DNA of 64,000 nt. Origin: Bifidobacterium breve DSM 20213 = JCM 1192. Its GTDB lineage: Bacteria > Actinomycetota > Actinomycetes > Actinomycetales > Bifidobacteriaceae. Where the stretch lies: the NCBI RefSeq assembly GCF_001025175.1, contig NZ_AP012324.1:1116001-1180000 (forward strand). The letters run 5' to 3'. Shown piece after piece: positions 9,326-18,704 of the stretch. Numbering within the stretch: the stretch's first letter is position 1; the number at the start of each line of letters is the position of its first letter. Both the position numbers and the translations under genes were made by a program. The notes beneath the pieces were generated by a model. The model was not told where the DNA came from. It worked only from the letters and a program-made list of their open reading frames with translations, and searched no databases.

Positions 9326-11743
9326 ATGACGAACGATATCGAGCGGCATAGTCCGGACGAGTGGCGCAAGACTGCGGCGGCGTTGATGCCGGAAAGCTCT
9401 AGTGCAGGAGCCGAAGAAAGCGCAGCTACGGCGAAGGTGAATGCGAATGGGGCGCCTTTGCTGGGGGATTCTCGTGATCTGTTTCGGCCTAAGACTTCGG
9501 ACATTCCGGCCAAGCCTGGTGTGTATAAGTGGCGCGATGGGGAAGGGCGCGTCATTTATGTAGGCAAGGCCAAGAACCTGCGCAATAGGCTTACCAATTA
9601 TTTCCAGCCACTGTATCTGCTGCATCCGCGCACACAGACCATGGTGCTTACGGCACGCAGTCTGGAGTGGACGGTTGTTGCCACTGAGTTGGAATCGTTG
9701 ACGCTTGAGTACACGTGGATCAAGGAGTTCGATCCGCGGTTCAACGTGCAGTTCCGCGACGACAAGACCTATCCGTATCTGGCGGTCAGCACGGGGGAGC
9801 AGGTTCCCCGCGTGTGGGTCACGCGGTCGCGCAAACGCCGCGATACTCGTTACTTCGGCCCATACGCCAAGGTGTGGGAGCTGAGGCACAGCCTCGATCG
9901 GCTGCTGCGCACCTTTCCGGTACGTACCTGCACCACGAATGTATTTCATAAAGCTCAGCTGACCGGCCGGCCCTGCCTGCTGGCCTCTATCGGCAAATGC
10001 TCGGCTCCCTGCGTGAATCAGATTGAAGCGGACGAACATCGACGGCTGTGCGAACAACTTGTTGGCGTCATGACCGGACGCCTTGGACGGCCGTATATCG
10101 CGCAGTTGACCCGCGACATGAAAGAGGCCAGCGCCGAGCTTGAATTCGAGAAGGCGGCCCGTCTGCGCGATCAGATTCAGATGCTGGAGACCGTGGTGCA
10201 GCAGAACGCCGTCGTCTTCGATCAGGACGTGGACGCCGACGTGTTTGGCTTTGCCAGCGACGAATTGGAAGCCTCCGTGCACGCCTTCTATGTGCGTGCC
10301 GGCTCGATTCGCGGCGAACGCAACTGGAGCGTCGAACGGGTCGAGGACATCGCTGATACTGACTTGATGGCGGATCTTCTGGTGCAGGTGTATTCGGATG
10401 AGGCAGGGAATGACCACCCCCAGTCGGCTGCGCCGACAGCCCCTGCTAGCGGGGGCGAAAATGCAGCCGTGCTCCCGCTGGCGGGGGCTGGCACGCGAAG
10501 CGTGACTGGGGGTGGCGCTGCAACCATTTCCACCAGTCGCGAAGCCATCGGCTCCACGCAGACCCTTACGGCCACGGACGCGATTGCTCGCGCCCAGGCC
10601 ACCCGCGAACGCAATACCCGTCAGGAAACCACCGGCCGCGTGGATCTGCTGGCTCCCATTGCGCCTGTGCCGCGCGAAATCATCGTGCCGATCGAACCCT
10701 CCCGGCGTGCGGAACTCGAAAGCTGGCTGACCGACCAGCGCGGGGGAGCGGTGACCATTCGCGTGGCCTCCCGAGGCGACAAGAAGCAGCTCATGGATCG
10801 CGCCAACGAGAACGCCAACCAGGCGTTGCAGCGCAGCAAGATGAGCCGTATTTCGGATATGGGCGCACGCACCCAGGCCATGAATGACGTGGCCAAGGCC
10901 CTGGGCCTGAACCAGGCGCCGTTACGCATCGAATGCTACGACATTTCGAACACCGTGGGTGGCGCCTTCCAGGTGGCTTCCATGGTGGTGTTCGAGGACG
11001 CCATCGCCAAGAAATCCGAATACCGTCGTTTTTCCATTCGCGGCAAGGACGGGCAAGGAGCAGTGGACGATCTCTCCGCGCTCTACGAGACGCTGACGCG
11101 ACGTTTCAAGCATGGTAATATCGCCGGGGATTCCGGCGAGAGCATCGACGCGGAGCAGCGCGCGGCCAAGGCTGAGCAACAGCAGGAACAATCCGTATCC
11201 GATGCAAATGGCACCAGCAGTACGACGCCGGCAGCAATTACCGATGCCTCATCATTTGCCGATTCGTCTGAAGTGGTCCAGCAGAACACGAATCGTCATC
11301 ACTTTGCATACAAGCCGAATCTCGTGGTGGTCGATGGCGGCAAACCGCAGGTCATGGCCGCGGCCAAGGCTCTCAAGGATTGCGGCGTGGATGATGTGGC
11401 CGTCTGTGGCTTGGCCAAACGCCTCGAAGAGGTATGGGTGCCGGATGATGACTATCCGATCATCCTCAAACGCCAGTCCGAAGGCATGTACCTGCTGCAG
11501 CGCGTACGTGACGAATCGCATCGATTCGCAATCACCTACCATCGCCAGCAGCGCCGCAAAGGCGCGCTGCGCAGTGCGCTCGATGAGATTCCGGGTATTG
11601 GAGAGAGCTATCAGAAACGGCTGCTCAATCATTTCGGTTCGGTCAAAGCCATGCGTATGGCCAGCGTCGAGGACTTCGAGCAGGTCAAAGGTGTTGGCCA
11701 CGCCAAGGCCGAGGCGTTGTATGCCGCGTTGCATGACGAGTAG
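9326..11743 (+). CDS. uvrC: Excinuclease ABC subunit C, enlarged by two insertions
   Basis: UvrC makes both incisions in nucleotide excision repair. The ATG at 9326 follows GAGAGGAGG, giving 805 residues against about 600-650 in most families. The GIY-YIG nuclease domain is at the N-terminus (PGVYKWRDGEGRVIYVGKAK), a UVR motif follows (LEFEKAARLRDQIQ, about 272-285), then the RNase H-like domain (IECYDISNTVGG, VVDGGKPQV) and a C-terminal helix-hairpin-helix pair (IPGIGESYQKRLLNHFGS). The extra length comes from a segment at about 360-430 containing a 102-bp palindromic repeat read in frame (10414-10515) and from a low-complexity Ala/Gln/Ser stretch around 590-650 inside the endonuclease domain. 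All motifs I can recognise remain intact, so the protein is probably active. Confidence 0.95.
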   Translation: MTNDIERHSPDEWRKTAAALMPESSSAGAEESAATAKVNANGAPLLGDSRDLFRPKTSDIPAKPGVYKWRDGEGRVIYVGKAKNLRNRLTNYFQPLYLLHPRTQTMVLTARSLEWTVVATELESLTLEYTWIKEFDPRFNVQFRDDKTYPYLAVSTGEQVPRVWVTRSRKRRDTRYFGPYAKVWELRHSLDRLLRTFPVRTCTTNVFHKAQLTGRPCLLASIGKCSAPCVNQIEADEHRRLCEQLVGVMTGRLGRPYIAQLTRDMKEASAELEFEKAARLRDQIQMLETVVQQNAVVFDQDVDADVFGFASDELEASVHAFYVRAGSIRGERNWSVERVEDIADTDLMADLLVQVYSDEAGNDHPQSAAPTAPASGGENAAVLPLAGAGTRSVTGGGAATISTSREAIGSTQTLTATDAIARAQATRERNTRQETTGRVDLLAPIAPVPREIIVPIEPSRRAELESWLTDQRGGAVTIRVASRGDKKQLMDRANENANQALQRSKMSRISDMGARTQAMNDVAKALGLNQAPLRIECYDISNTVGGAFQVASMVVFEDAIAKKSEYRRFSIRGKDGQGAVDDLSALYETLTRRFKHGNIAGDSGESIDAEQRAAKAEQQQEQSVSDANGTSSTTPAAITDASSFADSSEVVQQNTNRHHFAYKPNLVVVDGGKPQVMAAAKALKDCGVDDVAVCGLAKRLEEVWVPDDDYPIILKRQSEGMYLLQRVRDESHRFAITYHRQQRRKGALRSALDEIPGIGESYQKRLLNHFGSVKAMRMASVEDFEQVKGVGHAKAEALYAALHDE
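10414..10515. repeat. Dispersed palindromic repeat inserted in frame in uvrC
   Basis: The ends CCACCCCCAGTC and GACTGGGGGTGG are perfect inverted 12-mers. Between them lie smaller hairpins (GTCGGC/GCCGAC, CACGC/GCGTG) and GCTCCCGCTGGCGGGGGC, the same building blocks as the intergenic copies at 32571 and 46550. The element is 102 bp (34 codons) and contains no stop in the uvrC frame. Confidence 0.85.
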
Positions 11744-11769
11744 GTAGACTCAACTGATTCTCTTCGGGA

Positions 11770-11814
11770 CCTCCCCTCAGTCACTTCGTGACAGCTCCCC
11801 TTCTGAGGGGAGCC
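11770..11814. repeat. Half copy of the dispersed palindromic repeat
   Basis: CTCCCCTCAGTCACTTCGTG, then ACAGCTCCCC and GAGGGGAGCC, match the right half of the full elements at 16406 and 46550. It lies between uvrC and aroE and may help end uvrC transcription. Confidence 0.75.
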
Positions 11815-11978
11815 AGTGCAGCAACAGCCCATGACAGTTTCCCATACACAGTCGCGATAATCTCCTTCCCGGAGCCAGTGCCGTCACTCGGCATGAATTT
11901 TCGATTACGAATTGCGTAGCGTGACCACACCACAACAAGATGTCGGCTAGCATAGGAGAAGATATTCAAGGAGGGGAT

Positions 11979-12959
11979 ATGGCCAACCATCGCTGCGCAG
12001 TACTTGGCAAACCGATTGCGCATTCTCTGTCTCCGGTACTGCATAACGCGGCCTACCGGTCGCTGAATCTCAATGATTGGCTGTATGACAAGCACGAGGT
12101 GGGGGAGGATGGCCTTGATGCTTTCCTCAAAGGTCTTGACTCCACTTGGGCCGGCCTGAGCCTGACCATGCCACTGAAACGCACCATCCAGCCGTACGGC
12201 ACCCCGGAGAACCTGTGGGCCAAGGAGCTCAGGGTGGCCAACACCGCGGTGTTCGACTGGAATGACATCACCGATGATCCGGCCTGGCCTCACGGAAAGC
12301 CGGCCATCAAACTGTACAACACCGATGTCATCGGCATCCAACTCGCCTTCGACCATATCAACCGGGAGCTCGGCAACCATCATGCGGGCGATCGCGCCGG
12401 CACGGCCCTCATCATCGGCAACGGCAACACCGCCACCTCGGCATTGGCTGCGTGCTGCATGATGCCGGAGATCGGCCATATCACCGTCGCCGCACGGCAT
12501 CCCGGTAGGAACGCCGGATTGAAGCCCGTGGCCGAAAAATTCATCAACACGCATAACCCGTACGACGAAATCGAACTGAGCGACACGTCGGCCCTGCTCA
12601 ACGCCGCACGCACCGCCACCTATGTCATCAATACCATTCCCGGTTTGGCGGCAAACGGCATCGCGAATGTCATCAACACAGACAGCGAATCGCACGCGGA
12701 ACCGTATTCTGGCCTGTTGCTGGACGTGGTATACAATCCACGTCCCACCAAACTCATGCAAGCATGGCGGGCCCACGGTGGCCGCGCCATTGGCGGCGAG
12801 GAAATGCTGCTGTATCAGGCACTTATCCAAGTGCTGCTGATGACCGGCATATGGGACGACGATCCGCCCAGTGACGCCGACAAGCGGTTGCAAGGCACCA
12901 CCACCGAGGACGATCATCTGGAAATCGCGATGCGCAACGCGCTCGAGGAGGCATTGTGA
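11979..12959 (+). CDS. aroE: Shikimate dehydrogenase
   Basis: AroE reduces 3-dehydroshikimate with NADPH in aromatic amino-acid synthesis. The N-terminus has the substrate-binding motif GKPIAHSLSPVLHNAAY (about 10-26) and LTMPLKRTIQP, where Lys66 is the usual catalytic residue of the VPxK-type site. The Rossmann loop IIGNGNTATSAL (about 145-156) and VVYNPRPTKLM towards the C-terminus complete the family pattern. The ATG at 11979 follows AAGGAGGGG and gives 326 residues, slightly long for the family. The stop overlaps the rapZ start, so the two are co-transcribed. Confidence 0.92.
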   Translation: MANHRCAVLGKPIAHSLSPVLHNAAYRSLNLNDWLYDKHEVGEDGLDAFLKGLDSTWAGLSLTMPLKRTIQPYGTPENLWAKELRVANTAVFDWNDITDDPAWPHGKPAIKLYNTDVIGIQLAFDHINRELGNHHAGDRAGTALIIGNGNTATSALAACCMMPEIGHITVAARHPGRNAGLKPVAEKFINTHNPYDEIELSDTSALLNAARTATYVINTIPGLAANGIANVINTDSESHAEPYSGLLLDVVYNPRPTKLMQAWRAHGGRAIGGEEMLLYQALIQVLLMTGIWDDDPPSDADKRLQGTTTEDDHLEIAMRNALEEAL

Positions 12960-13924
12960 TGAGTCAGCCATCTTCCATCCACGATTCGGAAAATCAGGTC
13001 GACACCCATTCCGATTCCGCCGCTGCGGATAATCAGCCCAATCCGGCCGACGCATTCGAGGTATTGCTCATCACCGGCATGTCCGGCGCAGGCCGTTCCC
13101 GTGCCGCCGATTCGGTGGAGGATATGGGCTGGTACGTAGTCGACAACCTGCCGCCTAAATTGCTGGTTCCTCTTGTCGATATGATGACGACCTCCGGGTC
13201 AGACAGCGGCGTTCACAAGCTCGCCGCAGTCATTGACGTACGTTCCCGCAGCTACTTTGACGATCTGGCAGCCGTGCTCGGCCACTTGGATGATCTCGGT
13301 GTCAAAACCCGCATCCTTTTCCTTGATGCCAACAACGACGTACTTATCAAACGATACGAATCCGTCCGCCGCCCGCACCCATTGCAGCACGGCAACCGTC
13401 TTATCGATGGCATTCTCGAGGAACGCCATCTACTGGAAAATCTCAAAGAGCGGGCCGATTGGGTCATCGACACCAGTTCCTTGAGCATCCATCAGCTGTC
13501 CACCAAGCTCTACGAGACAATGTTGGGATCCGGGCCCACCACCGTGGCCGTGCACATCTTCAGCTTCGGATTCAAATACGGCATGCCTATAGATGCCGAT
13601 TTCGTGGCCGATGTCCGGTTCCTGCCCAATCCATTCTGGGTGCCCAGCCTGCGCGAGCTTACCGGAGCCGACAAACCCGTCGCCGACTATGTGCTGTCCA
13701 GCAAAGGCGCCAAGGAATTCCTTGATTCCTATGAACGCGCCATTGAAACGGCCATCGAAGGATATGCCCAGGAAGACAAGCACTTTGTGACCATTGCCAT
13801 AGGTTGCACCGGAGGCCAGCATCGATCGGTCGCGATGAGCGAAGAACTGGCTCGCCGATTACGCGCACACGGCCTGAACGTCACCGTTTCGGCACGGGAA
13901 CAACACCATCGACGCTCATCCTGA
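12956..13924 (+). CDS. rapZ: RNase adapter / nucleotide-binding protein RapZ (YvcJ family)
   Basis: The protein has the RapZ P-loop ITGMSGAGRSRAADS (about 39-53), with Arg in place of the usual P-loop Lys, as in many actinobacterial members. It also has DNLPPKLL (about 63-70), ERADWVIDTS near 165 and the C-terminal GCTGGQHRSV motif. RapZ binds nucleotides and, in enterobacteria, amino-sugar metabolites to control small-RNA decay; the actinobacterial role is less clear. The start is the GTG at 12956 or the adjacent ATG at 12959, both overlapping the aroE stop. whiA follows at 14081. No yvcK gene intervenes. Confidence 0.93.
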   Translation: MMSQPSSIHDSENQVDTHSDSAAADNQPNPADAFEVLLITGMSGAGRSRAADSVEDMGWYVVDNLPPKLLVPLVDMMTTSGSDSGVHKLAAVIDVRSRSYFDDLAAVLGHLDDLGVKTRILFLDANNDVLIKRYESVRRPHPLQHGNRLIDGILEERHLLENLKERADWVIDTSSLSIHQLSTKLYETMLGSGPTTVAVHIFSFGFKYGMPIDADFVADVRFLPNPFWVPSLRELTGADKPVADYVLSSKGAKEFLDSYERAIETAIEGYAQEDKHFVTIAIGCTGGQHRSVAMSEELARRLRAHGLNVTVSAREQHHRRSS

Positions 13925-14080
13925 GTGACCACACTGCGAGAAAACAAAGCCCAAAATATATATCAAACGGGTTCGGTTGTCCACCAGATTAGGTATCACA
14001 GAAAGCCGATGGCTTCCGACTGCTTGATGGCCGAGGCGCCTAAGGCATTGAGAAGAACGGGACTGTAGGAGGTTGGATCT

Positions 14081-15031
14081 TTGGCTCTTCTGGACGATGT
14101 TAAAAGCGAGTTGGCTGCCTTTGAAGGTGACTCGCCTGCCGCGATCAAGGCCCAAGCAGCGGCCATGATTCGTTTTGGCGGTGGTTTGCGTCCTGTGCAA
14201 AACGCGTATGTGATTCAAGCCGTATTTACCTCATTGGATGCAGCCGAGTGGCTTCAAAACACCCTGAAGAACGTATTCGGTCATGAGGCAGAGGTCAATC
14301 ACCTGACCCGCCAGACTCCGAATGGTCCGGTGGAAACCTATGTGGTGCTTGTCACCCGCAACGTGGTGGCTCTTGCGCTGCAGACCGGTCTGGTCGACCG
14401 CCGCAAGCAGCAGGTGCGCGGACTTCCCGCCGAAGTGGTCAACGGCTCCATCGCCCAGATCAAGGCCGCATGGCGTGGCGCTTTCATGGCCCGTGGCTTC
14501 CTGTCCGACCCCGGTAAAGCAAGCTTCCTGGAAATCGCCTGCCCCACCGAAGAGGCCGCCATGGCCCTGTGCGGCGTGGCCCGTCGTCTCGGCATTCAGG
14601 CCAAGCATCGCACCCTGCGCAGTTCCGAACGCGTGACGCTCAAAGATCCCGACGCCATCGAGCGCATGCTCAAGCTCATGGGTGCCACCCGTTCCGCCCG
14701 CGAATGGACCGGCAAACGTTCCGACGGCGAAGCCCGCGGCAAGGCCAATCGTCTGGCCAACTTCGATGATGCCAATATGCGCAGGTCCGCCAAAGCCGCC
14801 GCCGAGGCCAGCGAGAAGGTGCAGCATGCCTTCGAGGTGCTGGGCGACAACATTCCGGACAATCTTCGTCAGGCCGGCCAGCTGCGCATCGACCACGTGG
14901 ACAAGAGCCTCGAGGAGCTCGGCAAGATTGCCGAACCGCAGATCACCAAGGATGCAATCGCAGGCCGTATCCGTCGACTGCTCCAGCTCGCCGAGAAAAC
15001 CGAAAAGGCCCGGGCTGCCGAAGGGCGGTAA
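14081..15031 (+). CDS. whiA: DNA-binding protein WhiA
   Basis: A 316-residue WhiA orthologue. The N-terminal half resembles LAGLIDADG nucleases without the catalytic centre, and the C-terminal part ([18 protein letters not shown], then [16 protein letters not shown]) is the helix-turn-helix. In Streptomyces WhiA works with WhiB to switch on division genes; in Bacillus it affects division and chromosome segregation. The TTG at 14081 follows TAGGAGGTTGG, a strong ribosome site, so the rare start is well supported. It follows rapZ with a gap of 156 bp and is ended by a clear terminator at 15076. Confidence 0.94.
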   Translation: MALLDDVKSELAAFEGDSPAAIKAQAAAMIRFGGGLRPVQNAYVIQAVFTSLDAAEWLQNTLKNVFGHEAEVNHLTRQTPNGPVETYVVLVTRNVVALALQTGLVDRRKQQVRGLPAEVVNGSIAQIKAAWRGAFMARGFLSDPGKASFLEIACPTEEAAMALCGVARRLGIQAKHRTLRSSERVTLKDPDAIERMLKLMGATRSAREWTGKRSDGEARGKANRLANFDDANMRRSAKAAAEASEKVQHAFEVLGDNIPDNLRQAGQLRIDHVDKSLEELGKIAEPQITKDAIAGRIRRLLQLAEKTEKARAAEGR

Positions 15032-15075
15032 GAGGCAAACCGTCAAGATCGTCCAGCATATGCAACGACTTACGA

Positions 15076-15114
15076 AACACCGCATTCAGTCATCAGACGA
15101 ATGCGGTGTTTTGT
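15076..15114 (+). terminator. Terminator after whiA
   Basis: A 12-bp perfect stem (AACACCGCATTC / GAATGCGGTGTT) with an 11-nt loop runs into TTGTTCT. It separates whiA from pgk. Confidence 0.85.
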
Positions 15115-15189
15115 TCTGGAATGCCTGTAATATGCAAAGTGGCAAAAATTGGCCACTTTGACGTGAAATTCGTCAAGGAAAGGATATTC

Positions 15190-16395
15190 ATGAAGACACT
15201 CAAGGACCTTGGAGATCTCAAGGGCAAGCGCATTCTGGTTCGCGCTGATTTCAATGTTCCGCTGGACGGCACCACCATCACCGATGACGGTCGAATCAAG
15301 GCCGCTCTGCCGACCATCAAGACCCTGCACGAAAAAGGCGCCAAGGTCATCCTCATGGCCCACCTCGGCCGCCCGAAGGGCAAGGTCGTCCCTGAGCTGA
15401 GCCTGGCCCCGGTTGCCGCCCGCCTCGGCGAGCTGCTGGGCACCAATGTGCCGCTGGCCAAGGACACCTACGGTGAGGACGCCCAAGCCAAGGTCGCCGC
15501 CATGAACGATGGCGACGTTGTGCTGCTCGAGAACGTTCGCTTCAACCCGGAGGAAACCTCCAAGGACGCCGCCGAGCGCGCCGCCTACGCCAAGAAGATC
15601 GCCGCCCTCGGCGAGGCCTTCGTCTCCGACGGCTTCGGTGTGGTCCACCGTGCTCAGGGCTCCAACTACGACGTTGCCGCTGATCTGCCGGCCGCCGCAG
15701 GCCTGCTGGTCGAGAAGGAGGTCAAGGCCCTGTCCAAGGCCACCGAGAACCCGGAGCGTCCGTTCACCGTGGTGCTCGGCGGTTCCAAGGTCTCCGACAA
15801 GCTCGGCGTCATCGAGAACCTGCTCGACAAGGCTGACCGTCTGGTCATTGGCGGCGGCATGGTTTTCACCTTCCTCAAGGCCAAGGGCTACGAGGTCGGC
15901 ACCTCCCTGCTCGAAGAGGACCAGCTCGACAAGGTTAAGGGCTACATCGCCACTGCCGAGAAGAACGGCGTTGAGCTCGTGCTGCCGACCGATGTCGTCG
16001 TGAACGCTGGCTTCCCGGCCGGTGACACCCCGGTTGCCCCGGAGGTCGTTGCCGCCGACGCCATTCCGTCCGACAAGATGGGTCTGGACATCGGCCCGGA
16101 TTCCCAGAAGCTCTTCCACGACAAGATCGTCGACTCCAAGACCGTCGTGTGGAACGGCCCGATGGGCGTGTTCGAGGTTCCTGAGTTCGCCGCCGGCACC
16201 AAGGCCGTGGCCCAAGGTCTGGTCGACGCCACCGCAGCCGGTGCGTTCACCATCGTCGGTGGCGGTGACTCCGCTTCCGCCGTGCGCAACCTCGGCTTCC
16301 CGGAGGATGGCTTCTCCCACATCTCCACCGGTGGTGGCGCTTCCCTCGAGTTCCTCGAGGGCAAGGAGCTCCCGGGTCTGAAGGTGCTCGAGTAA
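15190..16395 (+). CDS. pgk: Phosphoglycerate kinase
   Basis: PGK transfers phosphate from 1,3-bisphosphoglycerate to ADP in the lower part of the bifid shunt. The 401-residue protein starts with the conserved [11 protein letters not shown], has HLGRPKGK (about 58-65), the hinge region and the C-terminal nucleotide loop VGGGDSASA. The ATG at 15190 follows AAGGAAAGG. Codon use is strongly biased (GGC, CTG, AAG, GTC), as expected for a highly expressed gene. gap, often next to pgk in actinobacteria, is absent here; tpiA follows after a 151-bp gap holding a dispersed repeat. Confidence 0.97.
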   Translation: MKTLKDLGDLKGKRILVRADFNVPLDGTTITDDGRIKAALPTIKTLHEKGAKVILMAHLGRPKGKVVPELSLAPVAARLGELLGTNVPLAKDTYGEDAQAKVAAMNDGDVVLLENVRFNPEETSKDAAERAAYAKKIAALGEAFVSDGFGVVHRAQGSNYDVAADLPAAAGLLVEKEVKALSKATENPERPFTVVLGGSKVSDKLGVIENLLDKADRLVIGGGMVFTFLKAKGYEVGTSLLEEDQLDKVKGYIATAEKNGVELVLPTDVVVNAGFPAGDTPVAPEVVAADAIPSDKMGLDIGPDSQKLFHDKIVDSKTVVWNGPMGVFEVPEFAAGTKAVAQGLVDATAAGAFTIVGGGDSASAVRNLGFPEDGFSHISTGGGASLEFLEGKELPGLKVLE

Positions 16396-16405
16396 GTTTT
16401 ATTCT

Positions 16406-16520
16406 GGCTCCCCTCCTCGAGGGGAGCTGGCTCGCGTAGCGAGACTGGGGGGGGAGTTACGGCGATGTCGGGCTCCCCCTCAGTCAGCTTTGCTGATGGC
16501 TCCCCTCAGTGAGGGGAGCC
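16406..16520. repeat. Full copy of the dispersed palindromic repeat
   Basis: The outer arms GGCTCCCCTC...GAGGGGAGCC enclose GCTGGCTCGCGTAGCGAGAC and TCAGTCAGCTTTGCTGATGG hairpins. It lies between pgk and tpiA and has the same plan as the copies at 30592, 32571 and 46550. Confidence 0.85.
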
Positions 16521-16546
16521 AAGGAACGATAATGAGAGGGGAAATC

Positions 16547-17350
16547 ATGGCGTCCAAGCGCATTCCTTTGGTAGCCGGCAACTGGAAGATGAACTTCGAT
16601 CATCTGGAAGCCACGTACTTTGTACAGAAGCTGGTATGGCTACTGCGCGACGCTCATTTCGACTTCAAGCGTTGCGAGGTCGCCCTTTTCCCGTCCTTCA
16701 CCTCGCTGCGCAGCGTGCAGGTGCTTGTCGAAGCCGACAAGCTCCGCCTCACCTATGGTGCCCAGTCGGTATCCGTGACCACGCAAGGCGCCTTTACCGG
16801 TGACGTATCCGCCGATATGCTGGCCCACCTTGGCTGCTCGTATGTCATTGTCGGACATTCCGAGCGCCGTAAATACCATCCCGAAGACGATGCCAATATC
16901 GTCGATCAGGTGCGTGCCGTACTTGCCGCCGGCATGCAGCCAATACTGTGCGTAGGCGAAAGCTACGAGGAACGCCGTAAGGGCATTGAGCTCGACTTCG
17001 CAGTCGGCCAGGTGCGTGATGTCACCCGCGATCTTTCCGATGAGGAAGCTGCCAAACTCATCGTGGCCTACGAACCGGTCTGGGCCATCGGCACCGGCAT
17101 GGTCGCCACCCCGCAATCCGCTCAGGACGCAGCCAACGCGATTCGCGATGATTTGAAGACCACGTTCGGCCAAAAGGTGTCGGACAGCGTACGCATTCTG
17201 TACGGCGGCTCCGTCACCTCAAAGAACGCGGCAGAACTCATCTCCCAGCCCGATGTGGACGGATTCCTCATCGGCGGCGCTGCCCTGGATGTCGAGGAAT
17301 TGTCCAAAATCGCCCGTCTTGCACTGAAAACAACATCTTCACGGTCGTAA
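16547..17350 (+). CDS. tpiA: Triose-phosphate isomerase
   Basis: TpiA interconverts dihydroxyacetone phosphate and glyceraldehyde 3-phosphate. The 267-residue protein has GNWKMN at 10-15 with the catalytic Lys, GHSERR with the electrophilic His, AYEPVWAIGTG with the catalytic Glu, and the phosphate-binding YGGSV and IGGAAL loops. The ATG at 16547 is preceded by GAGAGGGG; the ATG at 16532 is a weaker alternative. The gene sits between pgk and secG, the usual actinobacterial order. Confidence 0.96.
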   Translation: MASKRIPLVAGNWKMNFDHLEATYFVQKLVWLLRDAHFDFKRCEVALFPSFTSLRSVQVLVEADKLRLTYGAQSVSVTTQGAFTGDVSADMLAHLGCSYVIVGHSERRKYHPEDDANIVDQVRAVLAAGMQPILCVGESYEERRKGIELDFAVGQVRDVTRDLSDEEAAKLIVAYEPVWAIGTGMVATPQSAQDAANAIRDDLKTTFGQKVSDSVRILYGGSVTSKNAAELISQPDVDGFLIGGAALDVEELSKIARLALKTTSSRS

Positions 17351-17413
17351 TACACCGGTTTTCCGATATGTGCGCTATGCTTATCAACAGTAAATTCAAC
17401 TCGGAGGTACCCT

Positions 17414-17662
17414 GTGACCGCTCTTAAGATCACGCTGCAAGTCATCGTCGTGCTGCTCAGCTTCGTGCTGACCCTGCTCATCCTTATGCACAAGGGCAAG
17501 GGCGGCGGTCTGTCCGACATGTTCGGTGGCGGTCTGACCCAGAATGCCGGCACCTCTGGCGTCGCCGAAAAGAACCTGAACCGCTGGACCGTTATCATCG
17601 CTCTCGTATGGGTGGCTCTGATTATCGGCCTCGACATGATGACCAAGTTCAACCTCGGCTGA
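17414..17662 (+). CDS. secG: Preprotein translocase subunit SecG
   Basis: An 82-residue protein with two membrane helices (about 5-24 and 53-73) joined by the conserved HKGKGGGLSDMFGGG loop. SecG assists the SecYE channel in protein export. The GTG start follows TCGGAGGTACC. It follows tpiA closely, as in many actinobacteria, and a strong terminator follows. Confidence 0.95.
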   Translation: MTALKITLQVIVVLLSFVLTLLILMHKGKGGGLSDMFGGGLTQNAGTSGVAEKNLNRWTVIIALVWVALIIGLDMMTKFNLG

Positions 17663-17681
17663 TTGATTTTGTAAACTTTTC

Positions 17682-17722
17682 ACGACCCATGACCGATATA
17701 CCGGTCATGGGTCGTAGTTTTT
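17682..17722 (+). terminator. Terminator after secG
   Basis: A 14-bp perfect stem (ACGACCCATGACCG / CGGTCATGGGTCGT) with a 6-nt loop is followed by AGTTTTTCC. Confidence 0.92.
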
Positions 17723-17753
17723 CCATCGTTCATGGCTTGCAACGGAGTGCACT

Positions 17754-18704
17754 ATGGTCACTATGAACCGTAACAAAGTCGTCATTGTGGGCACCGGACA
17801 GGTCGGTGCGACCACGGCGTTCAGCATCGTTACACATGGTCTGTGCAATGAGCTCGTGCTCATCGATCATTTTGCCGCCAAAGCTTTGGGGGAGGCCCGT
17901 GACCTTGACGATGGTAGCGAGTTCCAAGATCGTCACGTCAAGGTGCGTGCCGGCGACTATGCCGATTGCAAGGACGCGGATATCGTCGTCATCACCGTGG
18001 GCCGCAAGCCGCCGGCCAATTCCAACCGTATGGCCGAGCTCGGCTTCACCGTCGGGCTCGTGGGCGAAGTGGTCGACAATGTCATGGCCTCGGGCTTTGA
18101 CGGCGTAATCGTCATGGTTTCCAACCCGGTCGACGTAATGGCCTGGTACGCATGGAAACGTTCCGGCCTGCCGCGCACCCAGGTGCTTGGCACCGGTACC
18201 GCGCTCGATACCTCACGCCTCAAGACCATCATCGGCGAGGAAACCGGCCTTGATCCGCGCAATGTGAGCGGCTTCGTGATGGGCGAGCATGGCGACTCCC
18301 AATTCACCGCATGGTCCACCGTCTCGCTCGGCGGCAAGCCGTTCGCTCGCTTCCTGACTGACAACCAAGACCGCTTCGCCTCCGTATCCACCGCCGAAGT
18401 CGAGGAAAAGACCCGTACCCGCGGCGACGAAATCGTGGCGGCCAAGGGCGGCACCAACTTCGGCATTGCTTCCACCGTGGCCGGCATAGTGCAGACCATT
18501 CTGTGGGATGAGCGTCGCATCGTCCCCGTCTCTACGCTGCTGGACGGCGAATACGGCGAACATGACGTGTTCCTTGGCGTGCCTACCGAACTGCGTGCCA
18601 ATGGTGCCAATGAAATCGTGGAACTGGAACTAAGTAACGAGGAAATGGCCAAAATGCATCACTCCGCCGAACTTGTCCGAGACCATTGCAAGGGACTGCT
18701 GTGA
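17754..18704 (+). CDS. ldh: L-lactate dehydrogenase-family protein (LDH1 type)
   Basis: A 316-residue member of the LDH/MDH family. It has the NAD loop VGTGQVGATTAF (about 12-23), the VSNPVDVM segment, LDTSR with the substrate-binding Arg, and the catalytic GEHGDS His-Asp pair. The specificity loop reads GRKPPANSNR; classical bacterial LDHs have a Gln (as in NQKPGETR) that seems replaced by Pro here, so pyruvate specificity is not assured. Bifidobacteria commonly carry two LDH paralogues, and this looks like the less canonical one. Start ATG 17754 or 17763. It overlaps the following HAD gene by 4 bp and so forms a two-gene operon. Confidence 0.88.
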   Translation: MVTMNRNKVVIVGTGQVGATTAFSIVTHGLCNELVLIDHFAAKALGEARDLDDGSEFQDRHVKVRAGDYADCKDADIVVITVGRKPPANSNRMAELGFTVGLVGEVVDNVMASGFDGVIVMVSNPVDVMAWYAWKRSGLPRTQVLGTGTALDTSRLKTIIGEETGLDPRNVSGFVMGEHGDSQFTAWSTVSLGGKPFARFLTDNQDRFASVSTAEVEEKTRTRGDEIVAAKGGTNFGIASTVAGIVQTILWDERRIVPVSTLLDGEYGEHDVFLGVPTELRANGANEIVELELSNEEMAKMHHSAELVRDHCKGLL

